A stretch of 29,301 nt of DNA, taken from positions 1 through 29,301 of the forward strand of contig JAYEKM010000022.1 of NCBI GenBank assembly GCA_034661035.1, written 5' to 3'. Position 1 is the first letter of the stretch. Every line of letters starts with the position of its first letter. A model generated the notes under the pieces. It was given only the letters and a program-made list of their open reading frames with translations. It had not been told where the DNA came from and ran no database searches. Both the position numbers and the translations under genes were made by a program. Source of the DNA: JAGYLJ01 sp034661035 (GTDB taxonomy: Bacteria > Patescibacteriota > Minisyncoccia > Phycocordibacterales > UBA12079). Positions 1 through 6,922 of the stretch are shown piece after piece.

Positions 1-2
1 CA

Positions 3-191
3 GATACACAAATAGGTCTAATAGCTCAAGAACTAGAAGAACATTTTCCTCATCTAGTAAACACAGATTCAGAAGGTTATAAGTCTATTCAATATGGTAA
101 GTTGTCGGCTGTTCTTTTGGAGGGGATGAAGGAACAACAACAAGAGATTGAAGAATTGAAAGCTCGTATTGAAATCTTAGAAAATAAATAA
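3..191 (+). CDS. C-terminal end of an S74-type (endosialidase chaperone) protein, partial
   Basis: An open frame enters from the left edge and ends at TAA 189-191, leaving 62 residues. It starts DTQIGLIAQELEEHFP and ends in a heptad-like coiled coil (GMKEQQQEIEELKARIEILENK). The 'G.IAQELE..FP.LV' pattern and the terminal coiled coil are typical of the end of the peptidase S74 intramolecular chaperone domain. That domain trimerises tail-fibre or surface proteins and then cleaves itself off. The catalytic Ser-Asp part would lie upstream of this window, so activity cannot be judged. A homologous C-terminus closes the other end of the window on the opposite strand (28775-29301). The gene converges with the RNA gene on the minus strand. 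Confidence 0.75.
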   Translation, partial: DTQIGLIAQELEEHFPHLVNTDSEGYKSIQYGKLSAVLLEGMKEQQQEIEELKARIEILENK

Positions 192-222
192 AATAAAAAA
201 ACCGCCAAGTTAAACTTGACGG
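191..222 (-). terminator. Rho-independent terminator of the minus-strand structured RNA
   Basis: Read on the minus strand, CCGTCAAG and CTTGGCGG form an 8-bp stem (one G-T pair) around a TTTAA loop, directly followed by TTTTTTTATTT. The T-run is only on the minus-strand side, which sets the direction of transcription for the RNA at about 230-498. Confidence 0.85.
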
Positions 223-229
223 GTGAAAA

Positions 230-498
230 GGGTTTCTGGAGAAGAATCTTCCTCTCTCTGGCTTATCCGGCGAACGGAGGAAAGAAACATATATTTTCGC
301 CTGATAGGTTCGTTTCGGTTTGTATTCCGATAACTTCCATGCGCCTGAGCTGTCTCTTTTGGCTAAAGTTGATCGCTGCCTTTTGCGAGGGATTCCACCA
401 AGTACTGGTGGCCCTGATCTTGACTGACCCCATTGGGCAAATGGGCGAATGTCAATTTGGCTTGATCTTTAGACGAAAGACATTCTTTCTCCAGACCC
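230..498 (-). ncRNA. Unassigned structured RNA, about 270 nt
   Basis: A minus-strand transcript is bracketed by a near-consensus promoter and a terminator. Its predicted ends pair. The 5' strand at 498-482 (GGGU, then CUGGAGAAAGAAU) is complementary to the 3' strand at 247-230 (AUUCUUCUCCAG, AA, ACCC) with one bulge and one AA internal loop. The predicted transcription start falls on the first base of that helix. Internal helices are easy to see: UUGAC/GUCAA capped by CCCAUU-UGCCC-AAUGGG; GGGCCACC/GGUGG..CCC; UCGG/CCGA; GAUcAACUU/AAGUUAUC; and a long GGCGAA/UUCGCC helix extended by CUAUC/GAUAAG. The region is clearly richer in G+C than its flanks. I looked for RNase P, tmRNA, 6S and SRP signatures and found none convincing. 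An antisense reading frame over the same bases (216-515, plus) has no features of a real protein. Confidence 0.75.
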
Positions 499-504
499 AC
501 CTAT

Positions 505-532
505 ATAATATATAAATACTAGATTTTGTCAA
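505..532 (-). promoter_or_regulatory. Strong sigma-70-type promoter for the structured RNA
   Basis: On the minus strand a perfect TTGACA (532-527) is followed after 16 nt by TATTAT (510-505). The expected start, about 7 nt on, is base 498, the first G of the closing helix of the RNA. This is among the best promoters in the window. Confidence 0.8.
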
Positions 533-572
533 GTGAGTAATAAAACCTCCTATTTTAAGATTTTTAAGCTTT

Positions 573-581
573 TTATCCACT
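573..581 (+). promoter_or_regulatory. DnaA-box-like nonamer upstream of dnaB
   Basis: TTATCCACT differs from the consensus TTATCCACA at the last base. It lies in the gap between the RNA promoter and dnaB. A single box is weak evidence and could be chance in AT-rich DNA. Confidence 0.3.
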
Positions 582-631
582 GTCTATCCCCTTTTTTGTT
601 GTTTATTAATGATTTTGACAATTTTTTGATG

Positions 632-640
632 TGATAGAAT
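632..640 (+). promoter_or_regulatory. Extended -10 promoter of dnaB (leaderless start)
   Basis: TG-A-TAGAAT forms an extended -10 element whose hexamer ends 6 nt before the dnaB ATG at 647. The expected +1 is the A of the start codon. A TTGACA at 615-620 is only 14 nt away, so the extended -10 probably matters more than that hexamer. Confidence 0.6.
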
Positions 641-646
641 ATAAAC

Positions 647-2041
647 ATGGAAGTAATAAAGAATAAACCAAATCTGAGAGTCCCTCCACAAAACTCTGAT
701 TCTGAAAAAGCTCTCTTAGGTTCTATTATGTTAAGACCTGAGGTCATGTATGATGTCTTAGATATTATTTCTGAAGATTGTTTTTATTCTGAAAAGCATC
801 GTATTGTTTTTAAAGCTATGATGGATTTATTTGCAAAAAAAGATCCTGTTGATTTACTTACGCTTTCTTCCCAACTAAAAGAAAATAACCAATTAGACAT
901 AATTGGTGGTAATGTTTTTCTAACAGAATTAGTAGAAACGGTTCCCTCTTCTGCCAATGCAGAACACTATGCCAAGATAGTTCATAAAAAATATATGATG
1001 CGACGACTAATTGGAGCTGGGGAAGAAATATCCAATTTAGGTTACAATGAATCAGAAAATTTAGAAGATGTTTTGGATAAAGCTGAAAAAAATGTTTATG
1101 AAGTAACTAGCTCATTGATTTCTCGTTCTTTCATTAAAATTAAGGATGCTTTAGGTGAAGCCTGGGAAAGATTAGATAAACTACATAAATCTGATGGTAA
1201 ACTAAGAGGCGTTCCTACTGGTTTTAAGGAATTAGATGCTAAATTGTCTGGTTTCCAAAACTCTGACCTTATCATTTTAGCTGCTAGACCCTCTATGGGT
1301 AAAACTTCCTTAGCTTTGGATGTGGCTAGGAAAATAGCTACCACTGGTGATTACCCTGTAGCTATTTTCTCGTTGGAAATGAGTTCCCAACAATTAGTAG
1401 ATAGAATGTTGGCTGCTGATTCAAATGTAGATGCTTGGAAGTTAAGAACAGGTAAATTAACTAAGGATGAAGAATTTAACTTAATTAGGGAATCTTTAGA
1501 TAACTTATCAAAAGCTCCTATTTTTATTGATGATCAAGCATCTAATAATATCTTAGGGATGAGATCAGTGGCTAGAAAATTAAAGAGGCAACATGGTTTA
1601 AGTTTGATTATCGTTGATTATTTACAACTGATGGCACCAACTCAGTCAAGAGGTTCTGATTCTATGGTACAGCAAGTAACTGAAATTTCTCGTTCTCTTA
1701 AACATTTAGCCCGGGAACTGGATATCCCTGTGATTGCCCTATCTCAGCTAAGTCGTGCTGTGGAAAGTCGTGGTGGGAGACCAAGATTATCTGATTTGCG
1801 TGATTCTGGTTCTATTGAGCAAGATGCTGATGTTGTCATGTTTATTCACCGTGAAAATTTGGAGGATGGTTCTGGTAAATCAAATCTGGCAGAGATTTTA
1901 ATAGAAAAACATAGAAATGGCCCAACAGGGAAGGTTGAATTAAACTTTAATGATAAAAAAGCTACCTTCCAAAGTGTCGAAAAAAATGATTTTAGTGACT
2001 TTTCTATTGAAGAAGAAACTGAGCAGGAAGATGAGTTTTAA
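647..2041 (+). CDS. dnaB: Replicative DNA helicase DnaB
   Basis: This 464-aa protein has the full DnaB plan. An N-terminal helical domain (about 10-150, opening PQNSDSEKALLGSIML) is followed by a linker and a RecA-like motor domain from about 185. Walker A is ARPSMGKTS at 213-221 and Walker B is IIVDYLQL at 321-328. The conserved LRDSGSIEQDAD segment lies at 384-395. It is the hexameric ring helicase that opens the replication fork and works with primase. Length matches the family. The last 20 residues are very acidic, a mild lineage feature. There is no ribosome-binding site; a -10 box 6 nt upstream points to a leaderless mRNA. A hairpin terminator follows. Assignment is secure. Confidence 0.97.
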   Translation: MEVIKNKPNLRVPPQNSDSEKALLGSIMLRPEVMYDVLDIISEDCFYSEKHRIVFKAMMDLFAKKDPVDLLTLSSQLKENNQLDIIGGNVFLTELVETVPSSANAEHYAKIVHKKYMMRRLIGAGEEISNLGYNESENLEDVLDKAEKNVYEVTSSLISRSFIKIKDALGEAWERLDKLHKSDGKLRGVPTGFKELDAKLSGFQNSDLIILAARPSMGKTSLALDVARKIATTGDYPVAIFSLEMSSQQLVDRMLAADSNVDAWKLRTGKLTKDEEFNLIRESLDNLSKAPIFIDDQASNNILGMRSVARKLKRQHGLSLIIVDYLQLMAPTQSRGSDSMVQQVTEISRSLKHLARELDIPVIALSQLSRAVESRGGRPRLSDLRDSGSIEQDADVVMFIHRENLEDGSGKSNLAEILIEKHRNGPTGKVELNFNDKKATFQSVEKNDFSDFSIEEETEQEDEF

Positions 2042-2060
2042 TTTACCTTGTTAAATAAGG

Positions 2061-2090
2061 AAAGCCGAGTTTAGAAAAACTCGGCTTTAG
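2061..2090 (+). terminator. Hairpin terminator after dnaB
   Basis: AAAGCCGAGTTT and AAACTCGGCTTT (2061-2072 and 2077-2088) form a perfect 12-bp stem with an AGAA loop. The T-rich side is short, but the A and T ends make it usable from both sides. It separates dnaB from the convergent gene at 2121-2417. Confidence 0.7.
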
Positions 2091-2120
2091 CTTTAGGAAA
2101 AAAGAACTATTTGGATTGGA

Positions 2121-2417
2121 TTAATCAGGGCTAGTAAAGATGAAAACAACTTCTTCCCTACATTCAGCGTTTCCAACAGAGAGGTAAGCCCCTTCAATAG
2201 GCAAATCCGTCAGAGTATCCCCAACCTTGAAAATCTCGGCGTCGGTAATCCCATCGTTGATATCAACTTTTACCTGATCTGATCCGGTTTCCACAATCAT
2301 GGTAGTGTCATCTTTCTTGATTATCCGTCCTGAAATGTTGATTTTGACACAGCTCAAAGCGTTTTCCAGTACCTGAGTCAGTTTTTCTTCTAATTGATCT
2401 CTTTCAGTGTCTTCCAT
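2121..2417 (-). CDS. Small acidic protein of unknown function
   Basis: This 98-aa soluble protein matches no family I recognise. The first 25 residues look helical and charged (MEDTERDQLEEKLTQVLENAL). The rest alternates hydrophobic residues in a beta-rich pattern (INISGRIIKKDDTTMIVETG, VKVDINDG) and carries two cysteines (23 and 86). It has no signal peptide or membrane segment. The start is well supported by an AGGAGG site about 6 nt before the ATG and a TTGACA-17-TATAAA promoter further up, leaving a leader of roughly 50 nt. Both features, and somewhat higher G+C than dnaB and recR on either side, put it in the accessory SD-led class seen elsewhere in this window. It is a real gene, but I give it no function. 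Confidence 0.75.
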   Translation of the reverse strand: MEDTERDQLEEKLTQVLENALSCVKINISGRIIKKDDTTMIVETGSDQVKVDINDGITDAEIFKVGDTLTDLPIEGAYLSVGNAECREEVVFIFTSPD

Positions 2418-2470
2418 TTTTTCCTCCTATTAGGTTTAATTTAACGAACTTTTTAATTCTCCTGTTCTAT

Positions 2471-2499
2471 TTTATATTATATTATTAATAATATGTCAA
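2471..2499 (-). promoter_or_regulatory. Promoter of the small gene 2121-2417
   Basis: On the minus strand TTGACA (2499-2494) and TATAAA (2476-2471) are 17 nt apart. The spacer is a run of ATTATTAATAAT-type sequence. The leader that follows ends in the SD AGGAGG next to ATG 2417. Confidence 0.75.
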
Positions 2500-2531
2500 T
2501 AAGTAAACAAAAAGTTCTGTTTGAGAAAATA

Positions 2532-2540
2532 TGATATAAT
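2532..2540 (+). promoter_or_regulatory. Extended -10 promoter of recR
   Basis: TG-A-TATAAT gives a perfect extended -10 whose hexamer ends 8 nt before the recR ATG (2549). The transcript should begin at or within about 2 nt of the start codon, and there is no SD. Confidence 0.7.
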
Positions 2541-2548
2541 GATCCACG

Positions 2549-3166
2549 ATGAATTCTATAGATAAATTGGCTGAATACTTCTCTAAATTTCCTGGAATTG
2601 GGCCTAGGCAATCCAAAAGGTTTGTTCACTTTTTACTGACTCGTAATAATGGTTTCTTATATGAATTTACTGATTTAATTAAACAATTAAAAAAGGACGT
2701 GAGAATTTGTGAACAATGTTCAAGATTTTATTCTATTAAAAATAATCCAGGTTTATGTCGTATTTGTGAAGATTCCAACAGGGACTCTTCTACATTAATG
2801 ATAGTTGCTAAAGATGCTGATTTAGAAAATATTGAAAAAGTTGGAAGTTATGATGGACTATATTTTGTTTTAGGAGGCCTTTTGCCTATTTTAGAAAGGC
2901 AACCTGAACAAAGAATTAGAATTGATAAATTATTAAAACTTCTTAATAAAAAAATTGAGGATAAAGAATTGAAAGAAATTATTTTAGCTTTAAGTTTAAA
3001 TCCTGAAGGGGAAAATACAATTGATTATTTGTCTCAGCAAATTAAATCGGTTATTGGAGGATATCCTCTTAAAATATCAACTTTAGGTCGTGGTTTGTCT
3101 ACAGGAACGGAATTAGAATATCTAGATGATAATACCTTTGAAAATGCTCTAAAAAATAGATTTTAA
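2549..3166 (+). CDS. recR: Recombination mediator protein RecR
   Basis: This 205-aa protein has RecR order and length. A helix-hairpin-helix (about residues 5-30, FPGIGPRQSKRF) is followed by a C4 zinc finger (CEQC..CRIC, about 54-72), a Toprim domain (about 80-175) and the C-terminal GRGLSTGTELEYLDD segment. With RecF/RecO, RecR loads RecA on gapped DNA. In the Toprim strand the usual acidic residue is replaced (MIVAKDADLENIE), which fits RecR being a clamp rather than an enzyme. The start is fixed by a TATAAT 8 nt upstream, so the mRNA is nearly leaderless. The stop codon overlaps a bidirectional terminator shared with the convergent surface-protein gene. Confidence 0.95.
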   Translation: MNSIDKLAEYFSKFPGIGPRQSKRFVHFLLTRNNGFLYEFTDLIKQLKKDVRICEQCSRFYSIKNNPGLCRICEDSNRDSSTLMIVAKDADLENIEKVGSYDGLYFVLGGLLPILERQPEQRIRIDKLLKLLNKKIEDKELKEIILALSLNPEGENTIDYLSQQIKSVIGGYPLKISTLGRGLSTGTELEYLDDNTFENALKNRF

Positions 3167-3188
3167 AAACACCCGGAAGGGTGTTTTT
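3165..3188. terminator. Bidirectional terminator between recR and the surface-protein operon
   Basis: AAAAACACCC and GGGTGTTTTT form a 10-bp perfect stem around GGAA. A-runs and T-runs on both sides make it work for recR (plus) and for the gene ending at 3213 (minus). Its first base pair overlaps the recR stop codon. Confidence 0.85.
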
Positions 3189-3212
3189 AAAAATGTTCTA
3201 TTGTTCTGGATC

Positions 3213-5066
3213 TCAGTGAGGATGGTAGATAGGAGGATCGATATCCCCTAAGACATTGATGGAAACTTGATTTGAGTCAGTAGCTTCTATCTTAATAACT
3301 CTGCTATCTGAAAATCTATAGGAAGCAAAAATCTCTGCTAAAGATTTCGTTATTGGTAGCGTATAGTACTGACTAAAAGTTAATGTGTTAGGTGAAAAGG
3401 TAATATGGTTTGTCGTTTCATCTCCTGGTGATTCTGGTAAACTAGTAGCTATATCAGAAGTAAAACTAACAGGTTCTCTAAAACCATTCCAAGAAACTAT
3501 AGTTAATTCAACAAGAGGTTCTGCTTCTTCACCCCCTCCCCCAATGAAAGTGACGGTTACATCATTAGGATCAGCCGATAAAACAGTATAAGCAACAGGA
3601 GTTACTTGATCTGTAATAGTACTACCGTCAGCATTTTGACAAACTAGATCATAGGTAGTTTCTTCCATGACAGCTTTATCAACAAGCAAGCTAACCGCCG
3701 CACAATCTGTATCAAGACAAGCACTCTGATTATTATAACCGTTCGTTCCAGTCAAACTACATTTTACTACGTTAGAAGTGCTCCAATTGGCAGTAGGTTT
3801 TTGGCCTGTAGGAACATCGCTGACATTAAAAGTCCCTGAGATAACTGGAGGTAAGTCTGTTTTATAAGCAGAACAAGTATCGCTATCAGAACCACCATTA
3901 GCGCTTTCACAAATCCAAGTTTCTGTTGCTCCTGAAGCAGGGAAAGTGGTATTGTTAGAGCTTCCTGTGGAACATTGATAGAATGGTGAATACTCAATGT
4001 CTGAAACAGAAAAAGTATGACCGTTAGCATTACCACAGCTACCGTTAGTTACAGGTACCCCCCCACTTTTATTAGCACTACAAGAAGCAGTAGTTCCATT
4101 ATTTAAACCAGTACAATTCCAATTCCATGGACCTGTACCAGTAACTGTACTTTCCGTTCCTTGGTCACATAAATTAGTAGTTGGTTTTGTGCTAAGGGTT
4201 CGGCCATCAGAAGAACCACACTCACCATCAATTGTAGTAGCTACTGGATCGGCACCACAAAAAGCTGTCTCTCCTCCACTAGTTCCAGTACAAGACCAAG
4301 TCCAAGGACCATCTCCTGAAACTGTTGAAGAGCTTCCAACTGAACATAAGCCAGTATTTGGTTTTACTGGTAAGACAGCTCTATTAGAAGACCCACATTC
4401 TCCATCAACAGAACAATCTTTAATACCATAAACAGATCGAGTTGTCTGACAATTACTAGTTTGAATAACAAGAGTTCCTTCACAAGTTTCCGATTTAGGC
4501 GGACTCCATGTGGTTGGCTCACAAACACCTTCTATATCTATATGTTCTCCTAGGGAACCTATATTCCACCCTGTATTCGGATTACTGTTAGGAACATAAA
4601 TAGGATAAATAGCAGCCGCTTCATAAACATGCGATAAATCTGCTGGTATTTGTGCAGGCATGCTTGCTATACTAATCCTCACCCAAGATCCTCCCAACTC
4701 TGAACAAGAAACCTGAGTACCTCCAAGGTGGCCAGCTCCTATCAAATTTAAGTAAGGATAAGTAAACTTATCAAGACCATAAAAATCCTTCTCTAAATCA
4801 GTTAGTCTTGCACTAACTAGGACAGCTGAACCGCAGTCCATAGCAGGAGATTCACATTCTGCAGTAAAACCAAAATCTATTGGATCTCCAGGATAGAAAA
4901 CTTGGTTATGAGAAATATGATGGAATGCTACATTTCGACATCTTGAGCTATTATCCATTCCTGAACGGGTTCCGTCTATAATATCAGCACTGGCATATTG
5001 GAATAAGAAAAAGAACCCAAAAAAAGCGATGAGAGTATAATAAAATGTATGTTTTTTAAATTTCAT
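3213..5066 (-). CDS. Secreted cysteine-rich repeat surface protein
   Basis: This 617-aa protein has a clear signal peptide (KK followed by a hydrophobic stretch to ASA at about 27). Its centre has three imperfect repeats of about 50-58 aa at about 221-270, 280-329 and 341-398. Each has the outline 'G.CG...... C..G..S...G.W.W.C.G..GG....C.A', with about four cysteines that probably pair as disulfides. The last third (about 405-617) reads like stacked beta-sandwich segments. I see no sortase motif, C-terminal membrane anchor or catalytic motif. The gene follows 5093-5809 by 26 nt on the same strand, so the two are probably one transcript making cell-surface proteins. The repeat type is common in CPR surface proteins. 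Its role (adhesion or S-layer-like) is inference. Confidence 0.85.
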   Translation of the reverse strand: MKFKKHTFYYTLIAFFGFFFLFQYASADIIDGTRSGMDNSSRCRNVAFHHISHNQVFYPGDPIDFGFTAECESPAMDCGSAVLVSARLTDLEKDFYGLDKFTYPYLNLIGAGHLGGTQVSCSELGGSWVRISIASMPAQIPADLSHVYEAAAIYPIYVPNSNPNTGWNIGSLGEHIDIEGVCEPTTWSPPKSETCEGTLVIQTSNCQTTRSVYGIKDCSVDGECGSSNRAVLPVKPNTGLCSVGSSSTVSGDGPWTWSCTGTSGGETAFCGADPVATTIDGECGSSDGRTLSTKPTTNLCDQGTESTVTGTGPWNWNCTGLNNGTTASCSANKSGGVPVTNGSCGNANGHTFSVSDIEYSPFYQCSTGSSNNTTFPASGATETWICESANGGSDSDTCSAYKTDLPPVISGTFNVSDVPTGQKPTANWSTSNVVKCSLTGTNGYNNQSACLDTDCAAVSLLVDKAVMEETTYDLVCQNADGSTITDQVTPVAYTVLSADPNDVTVTFIGGGGEEAEPLVELTIVSWNGFREPVSFTSDIATSLPESPGDETTNHITFSPNTLTFSQYYTLPITKSLAEIFASYRFSDSRVIKIEATDSNQVSINVLGDIDPPIYHPH

Positions 5067-5092
5067 TTTAATTTAAATTATTTGATAATTTA

Positions 5093-5809
5093 TTATTCAA
5101 TAACTATTGAACAGTTAGCCTCGGTAGTTGTTCCGGCTGTATCTTTTGTCCAAAAGTGAACTTCTTTAACACCAGGTGTGTTATAAACAATAGAAGCTAT
5201 TGCACTATCACTTTCTAGACCACCTGTTCCTGTCCATTGGTAATCATAGTGAGGAGAACCAATTTCCAAATAAAGAGCCATCCAATCAATTTTATCTCCA
5301 ACCTTCGCTGTCTCAATCCCCTCTTTTGTCCATTTGCCTGCTAATAAAGGGTAACATTCTACACTTAATCCTGCTTTACTCACTGTTACAGGGATAATTT
5401 CTGTTTGGTCTCTATAAATTAAGGTAATAAAACCTTCTCCTCCCTTGGCTTTCGCGACAACATGCCCTTTAGCTGATTCATTGCCGATAATAAAGAGATC
5501 AAGATCATTAGAATACCACTCAACTTTATCAGTGATATCTTTCCTATTGTCTGAACTAGACCCTTGAAGGTAAACTTTAATTTGTACTGAATCATTCATA
5601 TCTATTGTTAATTCTCTTGGTTCGATAACCATATAATTACCAACTTTTTGTTTACCTATAATATAAAAAGTTACAAGTAAGGCTATAATTACAACAATCG
5701 ATATTAAAATAGTCTTTTTTAGACTCCTTTTCTTTGACCCAACCGAAATGTTTTCGGAAATTGGTTCAGAGTTGCCCGTTTCAGAGGAATTGTTTAGATT
5801 GTTTTCCAT
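5093..5809 (-). CDS. Membrane-anchored protein with bacterial Ig-like domains
   Basis: The protein is 238 aa. A polar N-terminus of about 30 residues ends in basic KKRSLKK, then comes one membrane helix (about 32-52), so the rest is outside the cell. Residues about 58-145 resemble a Big_2-type fold (VIEPRELTIDMNDSVQIKVYL, then a domain closing with IIPVTVSKAG). Residues about 150-238 resemble a PKD/Ig-like domain (YDYQWTGTGG, then VYNTPGVKEVHFW). It is likely the first gene of the operon with 3213-5066. A TATAAT-like element lies about 55 nt upstream (5866-5871, minus). The fold calls rest on pattern only, and no ligand can be named. Confidence 0.8.
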   Translation of the reverse strand: MENNLNNSSETGNSEPISENISVGSKKRSLKKTILISIVVIIALLVTFYIIGKQKVGNYMVIEPRELTIDMNDSVQIKVYLQGSSSDNRKDITDKVEWYSNDLDLFIIGNESAKGHVVAKAKGGEGFITLIYRDQTEIIPVTVSKAGLSVECYPLLAGKWTKEGIETAKVGDKIDWMALYLEIGSPHYDYQWTGTGGLESDSAIASIVYNTPGVKEVHFWTKDTAGTTTEANCSIVIE

Positions 5810-5908
5810 ATTTTTTATTTAATAGAGTGAATTAATAATTTTTAAAATACAACTATACAATCATTATAATACTCATCGTTAATTACTTCATCATAAATAA
5901 GCAAAAAA

Positions 5909-5917
5909 CGTGGATAA
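5909..5917 (-). promoter_or_regulatory. DnaA-box-like nonamer
   Basis: TTATCCACG on the minus strand lies in the intergenic space between the Ig-like gene and the end of rplU. It is one mismatch from consensus. With 6386-6394 it makes two boxes around rplU, but there is no AT-rich unwinding region or box cluster. Confidence 0.25.
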
Positions 5918-5938
5918 ACTTTTTTCAATTTACAATTA

Positions 5939-5964
5939 AAAAAACATCCTTTCAGATGTTTTTT
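5939..5964 (-). terminator. Terminator directly after rplU
   Basis: AAAAAACATC and GATGTTTTTT form a 10-bp stem around six bases, ending 1 nt from the rplU stop codon. It shows that rplU is transcribed alone, with no rpmA behind it. Confidence 0.85.
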
Positions 5965-5965
5965 A

Positions 5966-6277
5966 TTAGATTTTAGTGATTTTTATTTGGTTGTAAGGTT
6001 GACGATGACCAACTCTTTTTAAGTAATTACTTTTAGATTTAAATTGCCTGATTCTAATTTTTGGACCTCTTCCTCCTTCTACAAATTCAGCTGTGACTTT
6101 TTCTGTTAGGTATGGTGTGCCGATTTTAGTGTTTTTTTCATCACTTAGCAAAAGTACTTTGTCAAAAACAATTTTATCTCCTGCTTTATGTTCTCCAGGA
6201 AGTTTTTCAACTTTAACGAAATCTCCTTCTGAGACTTTGTATTGTTTCCCTCCTATTTCTAAAACGGCTAATTTCAT
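5966..6277 (-). CDS. rplU: Large ribosomal subunit protein bL21
   Basis: This 103-aa protein is a full-length bL21. It starts MKLAVLEIGGKQYKVSEGDFVKVEK and ends with the rRNA-binding basic part (FKSKSNYLKRVGHRQPYN.IKI). It binds 23S rRNA in the large subunit. In most bacteria rplU is followed by rpmA (bL27). Here a terminator follows within a few bases, so the pair is split. The promoter (TTGATT-16-TAATAT) puts the -10 only 7 nt before the ATG, so the message is leaderless or nearly so. Assignment is secure. Confidence 0.97.
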   Translation of the reverse strand: MKLAVLEIGGKQYKVSEGDFVKVEKLPGEHKAGDKIVFDKVLLLSDEKNTKIGTPYLTEKVTAEFVEGGRGPKIRIRQFKSKSNYLKRVGHRQPYNQIKITKI

Positions 6278-6284
6278 GGTCTAT

Positions 6285-6312
6285 ATATTACACTATTTCT
6301 ATCTAAAATCAA
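6285..6312 (-). promoter_or_regulatory. Promoter of rplU (leaderless)
   Basis: On the minus strand TTGATT (6312-6307) and TAATAT (6290-6285) are 16 nt apart. The hexamer ends 7 nt before ATG 6277, so +1 is at or next to the start codon. Confidence 0.7.
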
Positions 6313-6385
6313 GAAAGAACAATCTATAGTGCCTTTTTTAGGCTCGATGGGTTGATTAGATCAGACTTGATTGTTTTTAGAAAAG

Positions 6386-6394
6386 TTATCCACA
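6386..6394 (+). promoter_or_regulatory. Consensus DnaA box
   Basis: TTATCCACA is a perfect match to the DnaA-box consensus. It is intergenic, between the rplU promoter and the 6474 gene. It could be a DnaA titration or control site. As a single box it does not make an origin. Confidence 0.35.
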
Positions 6395-6431
6395 AAATCT
6401 GTAGTAGTCAGAGTACTAAGAGATTGTAGAT

Positions 6432-6440
6432 TGGTATAAT
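6432..6440 (+). promoter_or_regulatory. Extended -10 promoter of the 6474-7807 gene pair
   Basis: TG-G-TATAAT is a perfect extended -10 with no obvious -35. The start codon at 6474 lies 33 nt on, leaving a leader of about 27 nt without an SD. Confidence 0.6.
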
Positions 6441-6473
6441 TTAGAAATATTAATTAGTTTAATTAAAAACATT

Positions 6474-6905
6474 ATGAAAAAAGGATTTGGAGTCACGGGA
6501 ATTTTTTTAATAGTAACGATTATTGCTATTTCTGGAGTTGTTTATTATCTTCAGAAAATTGAGTCAACAACAGAAACAGATAGCAAATTATCAGAAGAAT
6601 GTCGGTCTTTTGGGAATGATACTTGCTCACTATTTAGTTGTATGACTTCAAATTGTTGGTGTAAGGAGGGTCCTTTAGGTGGAGTTGTGTATGAAAAAAA
6701 AGTGATTGTTGAAGATGAGATAGATGCTGAAAAAATAGCAATTTATTATCTAACTTCTATAAATTCTGGGTATAACAAAGTGGTTGAGGTCGTAAAATCT
6801 AATAGCAATTTCTTTAATGTTGTAATAAGGGATGATTTAGATAATAAAAAATATTTGACGGTTAGTAAGGACGGGAAAATTCTAGAAACTATTTGTGGAA
6901 TTTAA
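6474..6905 (+). CDS. Membrane-anchored small cysteine-containing protein
   Basis: The protein is 143 aa. One N-terminal membrane helix (about 7-26) leaves the rest outside the cell. A cysteine cluster (43, 51, 55, 60, 62, within ECRSFGNDTCSLFSCMTSNCWC) and a late Cys141 suggest disulfide bonding. The C-terminal half (about 80-143) has an alternating helix and strand pattern and ends YLTVSKDGKILETICGI. No family is recognised, though short anchored proteins of this shape are frequent in CPR genomes. It lies 17 nt before the metalloprotease gene and probably shares its promoter, so a substrate or inhibitor role next to the protease is possible but only guessed. Confidence 0.75.
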   Translation: MKKGFGVTGIFLIVTIIAISGVVYYLQKIESTTETDSKLSEECRSFGNDTCSLFSCMTSNCWCKEGPLGGVVYEKKVIVEDEIDAEKIAIYYLTSINSGYNKVVEVVKSNSNFFNVVIRDDLDNKKYLTVSKDGKILETICGI

Positions 6906-6922
6906 AATAACTTTATTTAAAA

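Noticed and set aside
190..500. RNase P, tmRNA, SRP or 6S RNA identity for the structured RNA
   Set aside because: I could not find GAGGAAAGUC with ACAGAA...GGCUUA in the right order, a tRNA-like end with a tag frame, the GGAAG/AGCA SRP motif, or a 6S-type single long rod. GGCTTAT and GGAGGAAAG occur only on the other strand and in the wrong order.
216..515. 99-aa plus-strand reading frame
   Set aside because: It lies antisense to the structured RNA, contains its terminator arm and stems, and has no SD, promoter or protein-like pattern.
1096..1344. Minus-strand frame inside dnaB
   Set aside because: A shadow of a securely identified gene, with no start signals. The same holds for the plus-strand frames within clpB, the HtrA-like gene and the cysteine desulfurase.
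3767..4036. Alternative minus-strand frame inside the cysteine-repeat protein, and the plus-strand frame at 4189-4431
   Set aside because: Both overlap the repeats of a full-length exported protein and have no independent signals.
5909..6394. Replication origin around rplU
   Set aside because: Only two DnaA-type boxes about 480 bp apart, with no dnaA or dnaN neighbour and no AT-rich repeat cluster. TTATCCACA also occurs inside coding sequence (helicase and argS), so single boxes mean little.
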